From Coleophoma eucalyptorum (lineage: Eukaryota; Ascomycota; Leotiomycetes; Helotiales; Dermateaceae): a stretch of DNA of 64,000 nucleotides. The stretch is taken from assembly GCA_026120035.1 (NCBI GenBank), contig JALRME010000001.1:2989909-3053908 (forward strand). Reading direction: 5' to 3'. Below the pieces are notes generated by a model. The model saw nothing but the letters and a program-made list of their open reading frames with translations. It searched no databases and was not told where the DNA came from. The position numbers were made by a program, and so were the translations under genes. This document shows positions 24,263 to 33,666 of the stretch, one piece after another (the first letter of the stretch is position 1; the number at the start of each line of letters is the position of its first letter).

Positions 24263-24946
24263 ATGAAAAGAATCTTTCAATCTCCTCTGGGAAAGGACCA
24301 CGCTCATTCAAGGTACCCTGACCTCATATCCGAATCTGACACTTCAATGGATCCCGAAGCATGTGAGCTTTCAATTGAGTCTCCTTGTAGGTCCTGTACC
24401 ACACGGCATCCCAACGCAGCTTGGGAAATACTACTAGCGACAGCTTCTTCTATCATAACTACTTCATACACCATACATCATGAGCGGAGGGTCGAGGTGC
24501 GTCCTCGTCAGAAAACCTGAACTTGGGCTAAATGTTCTGTTTAGGTGCTCCATATTTACAACGATGCATTGCAGGTGCCGGCCTTCGAACCCGGTCATTT
24601 TAGCTTTATTCTCAATCCCTCGCCTGGCTTGATGCTGGGCTCGTGTCTCGTGCTCGGCTGCTCGATATCCTCCTTCGTGTATCGACAGCAAGACACAGAT
24701 AAGTATCAGTCACGGATTATGGTGTCCTTGATCTCAATATCATGCACGGCCGCTTACGCAGTTGGAATCAGTGTCAACCTCGTAATGCTGGGTATAATTC
24801 CGTGGGCTCTATGTATGGCAATGATACTGAGCACCTGCATACACTGGTATATTGGAAGATACTGCCACCGGAACATCCATGTTGGGTATGACCCTGATGA
24901 GAAGGAAAGGTTGCTGAAGTATCGAAGTGGGAATATAGACCGCTGA
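24263..24946 (+). CDS. Hypothetical small four-span membrane protein
   Basis: Two exons, 24263-24496 and 24545-24946, joined in phase 0 by a 48-nt intron (donor GTGCGT, acceptor TTTAG), give 211 residues. The upstream part is polar with a CRSCTTRHPNAAWE segment; predicted membrane spans include WEILLATASSIITTSY, PGLMLGSCLVLGCSISSFVY, VSLISISCTAAYAVGISVNLV and IPWALCMAMILSTCIHWYI. The tail is charged (DPDEKERLLKYRSGN). No family recognised. It is divergent from the neighbouring membrane protein at 22411-23259, with which it shares no obvious sequence. Confidence 0.5.
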
Positions 24947-25938
24947 AATCCGTGCCAGCGACTACAATCTTGTGACAGGTATACTCATTGTAAAACGCTC
25001 GTGGAAGTAAGAACCTGACTGCTCTACAGTAGAAATAATTTCGACCAAGTATGCTTCATACATTGCGACTTGGATTAGGCCTAGTGGAAATTCCATTTTC
25101 CTTGGTTCGATTTCGTAGAGATATCGCCTTCTTCCAAATCTTTGGATCAAGATGTATATAGGGGTCTTCTACGTTTGCTACTCCAGGGATATCGTTAGCA
25201 CGATGCAAATATGGAGCATGATGCAGATATGGTTGTCCAGGTCTGGAGTAGTTCTGGTTAGGAAGCCAGTTCCTCTTAAGTCTATACTTCCGTCTTTTGG
25301 GGGTTCATGAAATGGGCGGATTATTATAACGAGTTATTATCTCTGGATCACAACTAAACATTGAATTATATCATGCATGCTTAGAAACTATGCACAAAGT
25401 TGGAGGCGGTTAAGAAGGTAAGGGCCCTGTTCTTACCTCGTGTGCTCGTTGAGTCTTTGGTATGAGCTCATTTAAGAGTAAATTATTCTTGGGAAAATTG
25501 TTTGCTTTCGGTCATTCCCGGAGGAGTGTTGCTATAATCCACACTAGTTGGGTGCCACAGCTCATGGAGGTGTGTGTCCGGAACGACAACATTACTCCTT
25601 CAAGCAGTAATGTTGTATTCATTTGATAAAATGCAGCGCTGTTGTTCTCCGTCATTGGTACATTATGAATACTGTAAGACCAATGTAGTAGCTGTACTCC
25701 TGCAAACCTCAGATCAGACCTCCTTAGTGGCCGATGTTATGCCTTGAATTTCTATACAAATAAAAAGTTCAAAATGGTTGTCATATAGGCATAAGTGGAC
25801 GCGTTTTGAAGACCGATATTGTAGGCTTCCTGAATCGAGTTTGAGAAGGTGCTTTCATTTTATAACGCCGTCTTGATGCCCGTACTTCTACGCCAATCCC
25901 ATATGGTACACTCCATGTGCTTTAATGTACATCCTCAG
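24947..25938. other. Convergent intergenic region
   Basis: About 1 kb between the 3' ends of the small membrane-protein gene and OCT1. An imperfect tandem ATGCAAATATGGAGC/ATGCAGATATGG sits near 25203-25232. Otherwise AT-rich with no gene seen. Confidence 0.5.
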
Positions 25939-28344
25939 CTACTCGATCAATCCTTGCCGTTGTTTCACGCCCCAAGAGCCAACGATTGCCATTGCATCCT
26001 TATCGCCGTTCTCAACTCTTGGGTCATCTAGAACATCAGCGAGACACTTCCAGGCATCGCGCCCACCACCCCATTTCAGTACACTTTCCTTCATCTTCTC
26101 TCCATTTTTCCTATCAATGGCCGCTGCACCTTCCCCAGATGCAAACAACACCTTCCAGATTTGTTTTGCGAGAACGCGATCAAATAAGTAACTATAGTAT
26201 GTGCTGCCGTAACCAAACAGATGTCCAAACATGCCTTGCCAGCTCGTGCCTGCAGGGTCAGCAGGGAGAACACCATAAGATCGCTGGATGTCAAGGTATA
26301 TCTGAGTGGTATCAAAAGATGGCCTTTGAGGAGCCGTTGTATGGTATTCTTGGTCGACCATAGATAACAATATTTGGTTCTCAATATCCGTTCCTTCAAA
26401 ACGCTTATCTAGTGTTAACCTATCCGCAATCATATGATATGGAAGTGGTTGATCAGTCTCATAATGACGAGCAAAGAGTCCAAGTGCAGCAGGATTGGAG
26501 ACGAAGCTTTCCATTAAGATAGAGGGTAGTTCTGCAAAGTCTGTAGCGCAACGCGTCCCAGACACATTTTGCAAAGAGGTTCTACCCATGAATGAATGCA
26601 GAGCATGACCCATTTCATGAAACACTGTTAGAACCTCGCCGAACGAGAGTAATGAGGGGGTGTTGGCGTTCTTGTGCAGTTGTTCAAAGTCGCAGATCAG
26701 AGCAATTGTTGGTAGTTGCATCAGTTTTCCTGATGTGCTAGAAGTAGCCATTCCATCATTTGCTGCTTCTTCGGGCGAAGCAAATCGTGGATTGTGAAAC
26801 GCTGCTGCTTCAGCAACTTGTTCCTCTGAGATCTCTCGAGAGCATCGTAAGGTGAAATGCGCCGGGTTCGGTGATTTACCAGGACGCGAGAAAAGATCGC
26901 AATACAGCACACCTATATGGCCATCGGTTTCTGACATTATATCTAGGCGACGAACATCATGATTCCAAGTCTCGCCCGGTGTTGTTTCCCGAGGTACAAA
27001 ACGAATACCATAGAGACGTGTAGCAACTCGCGAAATACCTTGTATGACAGTTCCCAAGGAGAAGTATGCCGCAAGAAAATCAGGGGTGCGAACACGAGAT
27101 CGAATTGATGAGAGTATTTGCGCTTGATAAAATTCCCTGTCCCATGGCTGAAGTGGTGCATTAGGAGCTTTAGAGTCTTTTGCTTTTGCCTTCATCATAT
27201 CCGTAAGTTCTGCCTCTACTATTGGCTTGTTATCTCTCGATAAAGCCTGCAAGAATTGTGAGACGGATTCGGGAGACTTTGCCATCTTGTCTTCCAATGC
27301 TACATGGCCCCAAGACTCGTACCCAGTCAAATTTGCGAGCTCCAATCGCTTTCGCAGTAAGGTGTCGAGGAGACCAAGTGAAGTTTGGGATGAAGTACGG
27401 CTTGCTATGAAAATCTCTCGTCGAGTATTTTCATTTTGAACGGTCTTCAGTGCTAGAGAAGTATAGCCACCTACAGTTGGAAGTGAGATTTTGCCCCATC
27501 GGGTAGTGAGATTCCTGGCAATCAAAGGGTCCACACCAGTCAATTTGCTGCTATCAAAAGTCAGCTGTTGTTTAGCTGGTCCCATGTGATTCGAGAATGC
27601 GTTGCCCAGTTCACTAATCTCTTGTGACAATGCTACGAAGCGGTCTCTTTGCGTTTGAGGAAGGTTGATAGCTGATCTGCTAAAGTCTCTCTTCAGAATC
27701 TCAGCAACCTTGACCTCTTGTTCAGTCCAACCTGTAACGACTTCAGGAGTTCCCAGAGCAATGTTCAATTGATCATTCAACCCAGGAGTTGTATTAAGGA
27801 CATTCATATACTCAAACATCTTCGAATATGCCTCTGTAGCAGCATTATGTATCGTTGCGTCCGGATGGGTGGCTCGTATAAAATCGCAGAGGTCGATTAC
27901 CCGACAGAGCAAGTCACTCAGCCTGTCTAGATCTTGCACGATACTTTTATAATCTTCGACTGATGATGCTCCCATGACCTTGTCCACCACTCTCTTTGCA
28001 TTTGTAAGGCTTGTGTTTACAAACTCCTCGAATCCTTTCGCATCCATGAGATATCTGTTTTGGACAAGACCCAAGCTCCTACGCCCAGGTCCATATTTTG
28101 ACGACTGTGAAAACTCTCGCCAAACGTTCGAAGAATCAAAGATCTGACGAAGGACACGGTCATCGTGGACAGCTCCCGGAGGAGAGTTGTCTACAGGCGT
28201 TGGGCGAGGCTCGTAAGTTCGTGATGCCGCAGATGCCAAACGGCGCTGAACTATTCGCCTAGCGCATGTTGTAGATATTCGTGAGAGATCGCCAATCCTG
28301 GTGATTGCTATCCTAGCCTCTGAGGCTCTTCCTAGCAAGCTCAT
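25939..28344 (-). CDS. oct1: Mitochondrial intermediate peptidase OCT1 (M3 metallopeptidase)
   Basis: Intronless, 801 residues from the first in-frame ATG (MSLLGRASEAR); the open frame extends further upstream but without an ATG. The N-terminus is basic and Ser/Arg-rich (RISTTCARRIVQRRLASAA), fitting a mitochondrial presequence. Then the M3 fold: DDRVLRQIFDSSNVWREFSQ, RSLGLVQNRYLMDAKGF, and the zinc site VFHEMGHALHSFMGRT near residue 574 with downstream FAELPSILMES holding the third ligand. OCT1 removes an octapeptide from imported precursors already cut by MPP in the matrix. Length matches fungal orthologues. Divergently paired with the MICOS gene, 199 bp between start codons. Confidence 0.95.
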   Translation of the reverse strand: MSLLGRASEARIAITRIGDLSRISTTCARRIVQRRLASAASRTYEPRPTPVDNSPPGAVHDDRVLRQIFDSSNVWREFSQSSKYGPGRRSLGLVQNRYLMDAKGFEEFVNTSLTNAKRVVDKVMGASSVEDYKSIVQDLDRLSDLLCRVIDLCDFIRATHPDATIHNAATEAYSKMFEYMNVLNTTPGLNDQLNIALGTPEVVTGWTEQEVKVAEILKRDFSRSAINLPQTQRDRFVALSQEISELGNAFSNHMGPAKQQLTFDSSKLTGVDPLIARNLTTRWGKISLPTVGGYTSLALKTVQNENTRREIFIASRTSSQTSLGLLDTLLRKRLELANLTGYESWGHVALEDKMAKSPESVSQFLQALSRDNKPIVEAELTDMMKAKAKDSKAPNAPLQPWDREFYQAQILSSIRSRVRTPDFLAAYFSLGTVIQGISRVATRLYGIRFVPRETTPGETWNHDVRRLDIMSETDGHIGVLYCDLFSRPGKSPNPAHFTLRCSREISEEQVAEAAAFHNPRFASPEEAANDGMATSSTSGKLMQLPTIALICDFEQLHKNANTPSLLSFGEVLTVFHEMGHALHSFMGRTSLQNVSGTRCATDFAELPSILMESFVSNPAALGLFARHYETDQPLPYHMIADRLTLDKRFEGTDIENQILLSMVDQEYHTTAPQRPSFDTTQIYLDIQRSYGVLPADPAGTSWQGMFGHLFGYGSTYYSYLFDRVLAKQIWKVLFASGEGAAAIDRKNGEKMKESVLKWGGGRDAWKCLADVLDDPRVENGDKDAMAIVGSWGVKQRQGLIE

Positions 28345-28543
28345 CCCCCGCGGCTTTGTGGTTGAGATTGATGAGTTGCATGTATAAAATGGTGCTGATG
28401 AGAGACGCGAGCTGTAAGCTTTATGCAGTTTTGTGCCGAGGTGCACAAGCCTTTCATAACCAACCTTCCCGAAATTCAAGCTCCGACGTCAACTTCTACG
28501 CGACAACCAGCAATCCAGCTATCAGGCCACTCTCTAATTAGTG
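28345..28543. promoter_or_regulatory. Bidirectional promoter region of OCT1 and MIC26/27
   Basis: Only 199 bp separate the two divergent ATGs, and both products are mitochondrial. A shared control region is inferred; no specific motif is claimed. Confidence 0.55.
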
Positions 28544-29384
28544 ATGGCTTCGAGACTGTTGTTCCAGTCGGTATGTTCGTTTATAATACCAATTGGTACC
28601 TTACTAAGTATCAATAGCGTTTCTCTGCTCCCGTAGCAGCCGGAGTGTTTGCAGCTGGCTACACTCTTTTTCCGAAGACAACCGTTCACGCAGAGGCCCC
28701 AGAAGGATCGCACGTATGTTGAGATGGATAACAACTGGCAATGGTTCATGCGCTTATAATATTTAGTCAAGGAAACCAATCTACGATGACTTCGAGTCTT
28801 TACCTGCTCCACTGGCTCAAAAGCCTCTGCCGACCCCAGAAGCTTCCGAACCTAGCAAAGTTTCCTCACCCACGCCCACAGACAGACTCGCCGTCCAGAT
28901 AGGGAAGACGAGAGTATTCCTTCATGCACGAGTTGCTGCTACCGAGGACAAGATCAACCAATTGATGGATAATGTGCTTGATCTCGAGTCGAGCTTCACT
29001 AGCACAGTCGCGTCATTGGCACCATCCAAGGAATCGGGAGAGAAGCTTATGCCAGGAGCAGTCTATGTACTTGTTGCCGCTATGGCCGGCAGTATTGTTT
29101 CAAGGAATAGAAACATCGTGCTTAGAGCGACTGTTCCACTGGCTGTTGGAGTCGGAGCTGGATGGGCTGTTTTACCCGTTACCATGGGTAATGTTTCAGA
29201 ATTGCTATGGAAATATGAAAAACGATTCCCAGCAATTGCGGATGGGCACATAAGAACGAAGGAAGGCATCCAAAAGGCTTGGCACATGGCACGAGTACAC
29301 ACTCAGCTTGCCGCTAATACTGTGGACGAGAAGATTGGAGCTAGCAGAGAGGCTGTTGAGGGCTGGGTCAGGAAGGGTAAATAG
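28544..29384 (+). CDS. MICOS complex subunit of the MIC26/MIC27 (apolipoprotein O-like) family
   Basis: Three exons, 28544-28570, 28618-28713, 28767-29384, all joined in phase 0; 246 residues. N-terminal MASRLLFQSRFSAPVAAGVFAAGYTLFP suggests import with a membrane span. After a Pro-rich linker come RLAVQIGKTRVFLHARVAATEDKIN, then the ApoO core with two hydrophobic stretches (PGAVYVLVAAMAGSIVSRNR and RATVPLAVGVGAGWAVLP) and a helical tail with an ANTVDEKIGASREAVEGWV motif. Members sit in the inner membrane and shape crista junctions, with MIC27 binding cardiolipin. I cannot separate MIC26 from MIC27. First exon is only 27 nt. Confidence 0.88.
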
Positions 29385-29750
29385 ATCACTACAAAGTGGT
29401 GTAATAGCACAAACATCCTCTGTACAATATAGACTTCCCTTATGTTCAATTTCGGCATCCAGCACATACTCGCAGACGCTTTACGCTGTACAGGTTACGG
29501 CATGTGTGGCCACACGTGACTTAATATAGCATGGCCTACCAAAGCAATTGACAGACAAATAAATGCGCCTAAACCATATATTATAAAAATGAACAGCCTG
29601 AGCAGTTCAATCAAATTATAGTCAATGCACGTGACACTATGATAATGATGCCTGACGCTTGAAAATGCTGCCTTACGCACCCCTCCAAATTATGCCCCTC
29701 CTCATATGTGAGTCAACAGCGCTGTTTTCTTCCTTCTACAACTGCACAAG
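29385..29750. promoter_or_regulatory. Upstream region of tyrosyl-tRNA synthetase with GCN4/CPC1 site
   Basis: A perfect TGAGTCA heptamer at 29709-29715 lies 36 bp before the start codon. TGA(C/G)TCA is the binding site of Gcn4/CPC1/CpcA, which activates amino-acid biosynthesis and aminoacyl-tRNA synthetase genes. The very short distance could place it in or near the 5' leader. No gene is seen in the interval. Confidence 0.6.
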
Positions 29751-31053
29751 ATGGCCACCAAATTGAGTCCCGAGGACTCTGTTGCCTTGATCAAGGCCAA
29801 TCTTGCCGAAGTTCTCAACCCCGAGATTATTGACAATGTCATCCTCAAGGAGAAACGCCCACTCAAGGTGTACTGGGGAACTGCGACGACAGGAAGACCA
29901 CACTGCGGATATTTTGTTCCCATTATGAAGATCGCAGAACTTCTCGCGGCGGGATGTCATGTTAAGATCCTGCTCGCAGATATTCACGGTTATCTCGATA
30001 ACATGAAAGCACCTCTCGAACTGATCGAATACCGCGCGAAATACTACGAAACTGTGATCAAGTCTACCTTGAAGGCGATTGGTGTTGATCTGAACTTGTT
30101 GGAGTTTGTACTTGGTAGTTCTTACCAATTCAACAAGGAATACACACTTGATAGATTCAAGCTTGAGGGTATCACAAGAATAAATGTGGCGCAAAAGGCT
30201 GGTGCAGAAGTTGTGAAGCAGACGGATGACCCAACCCTTGGAGGATTGATCTACCCACTCATGCAAGCACTTGATGAGGTCTACTTGGACGTCGATGCCC
30301 AATTTGGTGGTGTTGACCAAAGGAAGATCTTTACATTCGCTATGGAAAATCTGCCAAAGATAGGATACAAAGTCCGCGCACATCTCATGAATACAATGGT
30401 GCCAGGTCTTGGTGAGGCGGCTAAGATGAGTGCCAGTGATGCGGATTCAAAGATAGATCTTCTGGATGGACCAGCTGCAGTGGAGAAGAAGTTGAAAAAG
30501 GCTCTTTGCAAACCAAAAGAAGTTGAAGGCAACGGAGTCATTGCTTTCGTTGAGCACGTTATTTTCAGAGCACTTACTCTCAAGTCTGGCACGACACCAA
30601 AATTTGTTGTTCAGAGACGGGAGGGAGAGCCACTCATCTATGAGGATATCCAGAAGTTAAAGGATGATTTTACCGCGGATATTGTAAGTGATCAAAGGCT
30701 GCTCGTTCTTATTCACTACTGACCTTAACTAGCTCACGCCACAACTTTTGAAGGCCGCATTGGTTGTCCACCTTAACGAGCTTCTTGCACCAATTAAAGC
30801 CGAGTACGATGCTTCCCCAGAATGGCAAGCCATTGAAGCCCAGGCATACCCACCGGAGAAAGCTGCTGTCAAAGTCAAGAAAGTGAAGGACAAGGGCGAT
30901 CCAGCAAAGAGAGCGGCCGCTCAAGCAGCAGCAAAGAATGCTGCTGCGCAACCAGATGGACATGTCGAGGGAAAGGGCGCGGAAAAGGTCACTGTTGGAC
31001 CAAGCACTGAGGAAACCTTAGAGAAGCTAAATCTTGCTGATGAGAAGAAGTAA
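29751..31053 (+). CDS. tys1: Cytoplasmic tyrosyl-tRNA synthetase
   Basis: Two exons, 29751-30683 and 30733-31053, phase 0; 417 residues. Class I signature GRPHCGYFVPIMK (near residue 49, the HIGH equivalent), YWGTATTGRPH, DIHGYLDN, the tyrosine pocket (LIYPLMQALDEVYLDVDAQFGGVDQRK) and KMSAS loop (AAKMSASDADSKIDLLD, near residue 225). The anticodon-binding part follows, then a Lys/Ala-rich tail as in fungal enzymes. No mitochondrial presequence, so this is the cytosolic eukaryotic/archaeal type. It charges tRNA-Tyr. An upstream TGAGTCA suggests cross-pathway control. Confidence 0.96.
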
Positions 31054-31402
31054 AAATTCCAAAAATAGACAGAGCATTACCCAAGGAGGCAGAACGACCT
31101 AAACCGTTTTCAACGGTGCGAAATTCTGTTACCTGAGGTCTCCGAACTAGCACATCAGATTTGTCTTCCTCCTTTGCCTCCTAGCCTCTCAACTGCTCGC
31201 TTCTGGGTGCTACGTGTTAGTCAAACACCGCCGATCCACAAAATTTACTGCTGAGTATACACTAGGTCTTGAAATGTGTAGGTGAGATCCGATATTCTTG
31301 ACTTAGAAAGAAAGTTACAACACATAATCTTTGATCAAAAGGGGTTTGCCATTTACACAGCCTATACGATCAACTCATATGCTGCTGGCTTCATTTGACA
31401 GA
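31054..31402. other. Convergent intergenic region, TyrRS / oxygenase
   Basis: About 350 bp between two 3' ends. No gene or repeat seen. Confidence 0.6.
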
Positions 31403-32568
31403 TTACTCGGTCTTGTATTCTGTGGCGCGAGCATAACTTTGTGTGAACTGTTCTTTCACGAAAGCTGCGACAGTCATAGGCTTCGATACATCTGCGTCTG
31501 GCCCACTGTCTTCGCAGCCCGGCAAGCAGCTGAATATATAGTCAGAGTCACCATTGAAAAAGAATGGGACCGAATAACGGTCTTGACCCGATTTGTTTAT
31601 CACTCGGTGCAAATTTGATGTGAATTTGTGGTTGGTCCATCGCATCATGAGGTTTCCGAGATTCACAACATATGCACCAGGTACCGGAACGACCTGACGG
31701 ACTAGTTAGCAGAATTCAACCCTAAATAAAGAGATTAGTGTTTACATCGATCCAGTCTTGCGTCTCTTGATCCAAGACTTGTAATCCGCCAACTTCATCT
31801 TGCATAAGGAGAGTGACGGTACCAAAATCTCTGTGGGCTCCGATTCCTCTCGCTTTCGGATTTGTAGTCGGTGCCGGCGGATAGTGTATGAAGCGTAGCG
31901 TCCCGTTTCCATTTTCGCAGAACGGCTCGAAGAAGTCCTCATCCAGGCCAAGTCCAAGTGCCAGTAGTTTCAAGATTCTGATAGCTAGTCTTGCAATAAA
32001 TCAGATTCTATGATAGTCGTCTATATAGACCTAGCTCATGTAGGAGGGCAACATACTGACTCATCTTTTTATGATAATCCATACAAGTCGTCTGAAACTC
32101 CTCTCCCAAACTCTCCGGCCAAGGATTTGTACCACAACCAAATTTTCCTCTTAACACATCCGGGTCATCGGGTTTCGAGTCCTTACCTAACTTCAACCCT
32201 TCCTTATTGTCCGGTATTGTTCCAGGCTCAAGCATCTGCGCTCCAAAATCTTCATAGCCTCGTTTATAAGGATTCTTGCTCAAATCTATTTTCAGCTTCT
32301 CTTCTTGGGGCAGAGCAAAGAAGTCCTTTGCTGCTTGGAAAATATCTCTTTGCTCCTCGGAAGCGATTCCATGATTGGTGATCTGGAAGAAGCCGTAGTT
32401 TTGGCACGCTGATCTAACTTGAGAAATGAGAGTATTGCGGACTTCAGGGTCAGGAGATGAGAAAGCTGTTGGATTGTTAATTTATTTTAATTTCTATTTA
32501 ATTGACTGGATGGACTTTCCTGAAAAATCCAGAATTGGAGGAGCTGGAATCACTGTTGTAGAAGGCAT
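31403..32568 (-). CDS. 2-oxoglutarate/Fe(II) dioxygenase (isopenicillin N synthase-like fold)
   Basis: Exons 32568-32520, 32465-32057, 31989-31746, 31693-31403 give 330 residues, the normal family size. DIOX_N part: CQNYGFFQITNHGI. Catalytic jelly roll: GIGAHRDFGTVTLLMQDEVGGLQV with the HxD iron ligands, distal His in LHRVIN, and 2-oxoglutarate-binding RYSVPFF. Family members hydroxylate, desaturate or ring-close small molecules; the substrate is unknown. Exon 1 joins exon 2 in the right phase only if the intron starts GAAAGT, one base from the consensus GTAAGT; the junction would give ILDFSAFSSPDPEVR. The gene may therefore be poorly spliced. It is divergent from an NCS1 permease, suggesting joint uptake and oxidation of an N-compound (inference). 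Confidence 0.85.
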
Positions 32569-33666
32569 CACGAAACCTTCCTCCAAATACAGACTAATAT
32601 TTCAATACTGAAGATCTCGCTCTTAGCAAGATTTAATCATAGCAGGGCAGGACGGAACAATTCATTTGACAACTTATCGTCAGCATTTTGAGCCAGGATT
32701 CCCCCCATCATGCAGTCTATCTTGTTCTGATAAGAATCATATGCAACAATTCGGTAGGTACCGACCGCAAGACAAAGAGAGCGCCTTCGTGTGTCTTGCA
32801 TGAAGACGAGATCAAGAGCTCGGCCGGAACCTCAGCTCTTGTCGCAATAAAACCGGCCGAGTCATGATTGATCGACAGTGCTGTTGTGCTTAAGATAAAC
32901 CTCGAGTTTCTGAGAAAGTACATCACTTATCTCGTATCTTGTATAGAGTTTGGACCAGCTATTAAGTTTTATCTCCCTGGATATATTTGATACATCCAAC
33001 AACTAGATATGATATTCATTTGAAAATCTGTAAGAGTGCTATTCTTCTGGTTTGGTTAACCGCACACCTGTTGCTGTGCGTAGAGAGCGAAGCGATATGA
33101 ATGGGAGCTCATCGGCTATCAATTCCGATATCACCACTAACGAAGTAGGGACAAGGACATGCAATGCATGTGTGCATTTAGACTCACAAAACGCTCTCAC
33201 GATGTATGCAACTGAATCAAGAAGATAGAAAACTATGCAACTGCATTTTTCAAGAAAGGTGCCTAGAACAAATAAGACTACCTACCTACCTCATAGACGA
33301 GAGCTAGAAAGACAAGCGAGGCGTTATAGACCAGAAGCCAACAACTTTCCCAAATTCCGATGCTTGAAACACTTCATCTGTAAGCATTGATGCAAGTCCA
33401 TCTGCTTCGCAATCAAATCAAGATAACTGGGCGAAGATATGCACCCGAGGGGGTTTTGGACCCTTGGGACCGCGCCGCAAAATCTCGGCCGAATTCTTAG
33501 AGGAGTGAGATGTCCCAAACAACGAGATATTATTGCAGGAATGTACTTGGAGCTTATCAGGGCTAGTAACCTGGGGAAAATAGATTTGATCTAAGAGTAG
33601 TCCACCTCCACTTCAAGGTCTTTGGCGAAATATTTGCAGCGTAGACCACGCGTCTAGATTTTCAGT
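32569..33666. promoter_or_regulatory. Divergent intergenic region, oxygenase / NCS1 permease
   Basis: 1.1 kb with both start codons facing out. GATAAG motifs occur at 32729-32734 and, inverted, at 32673-32678 and 32926-32931; these fit GATA-factor (AreA/NIT2) sites but such motifs are not rare in this window. No gene seen. Confidence 0.45.

Noticed and set aside
24580..24606. Possible tRNA T-arm (GGGTTCGAA on the minus strand)
   Set aside because: Stem pairing fails at one position, no matching D or anticodon arms, and it lies in a putative exon.
25939..28479. OCT1 start at 28479
   Set aside because: The open frame begins there with TTG, not ATG; the first in-frame ATG is at 28344 and leaves a sensible promoter gap to MIC26/27.
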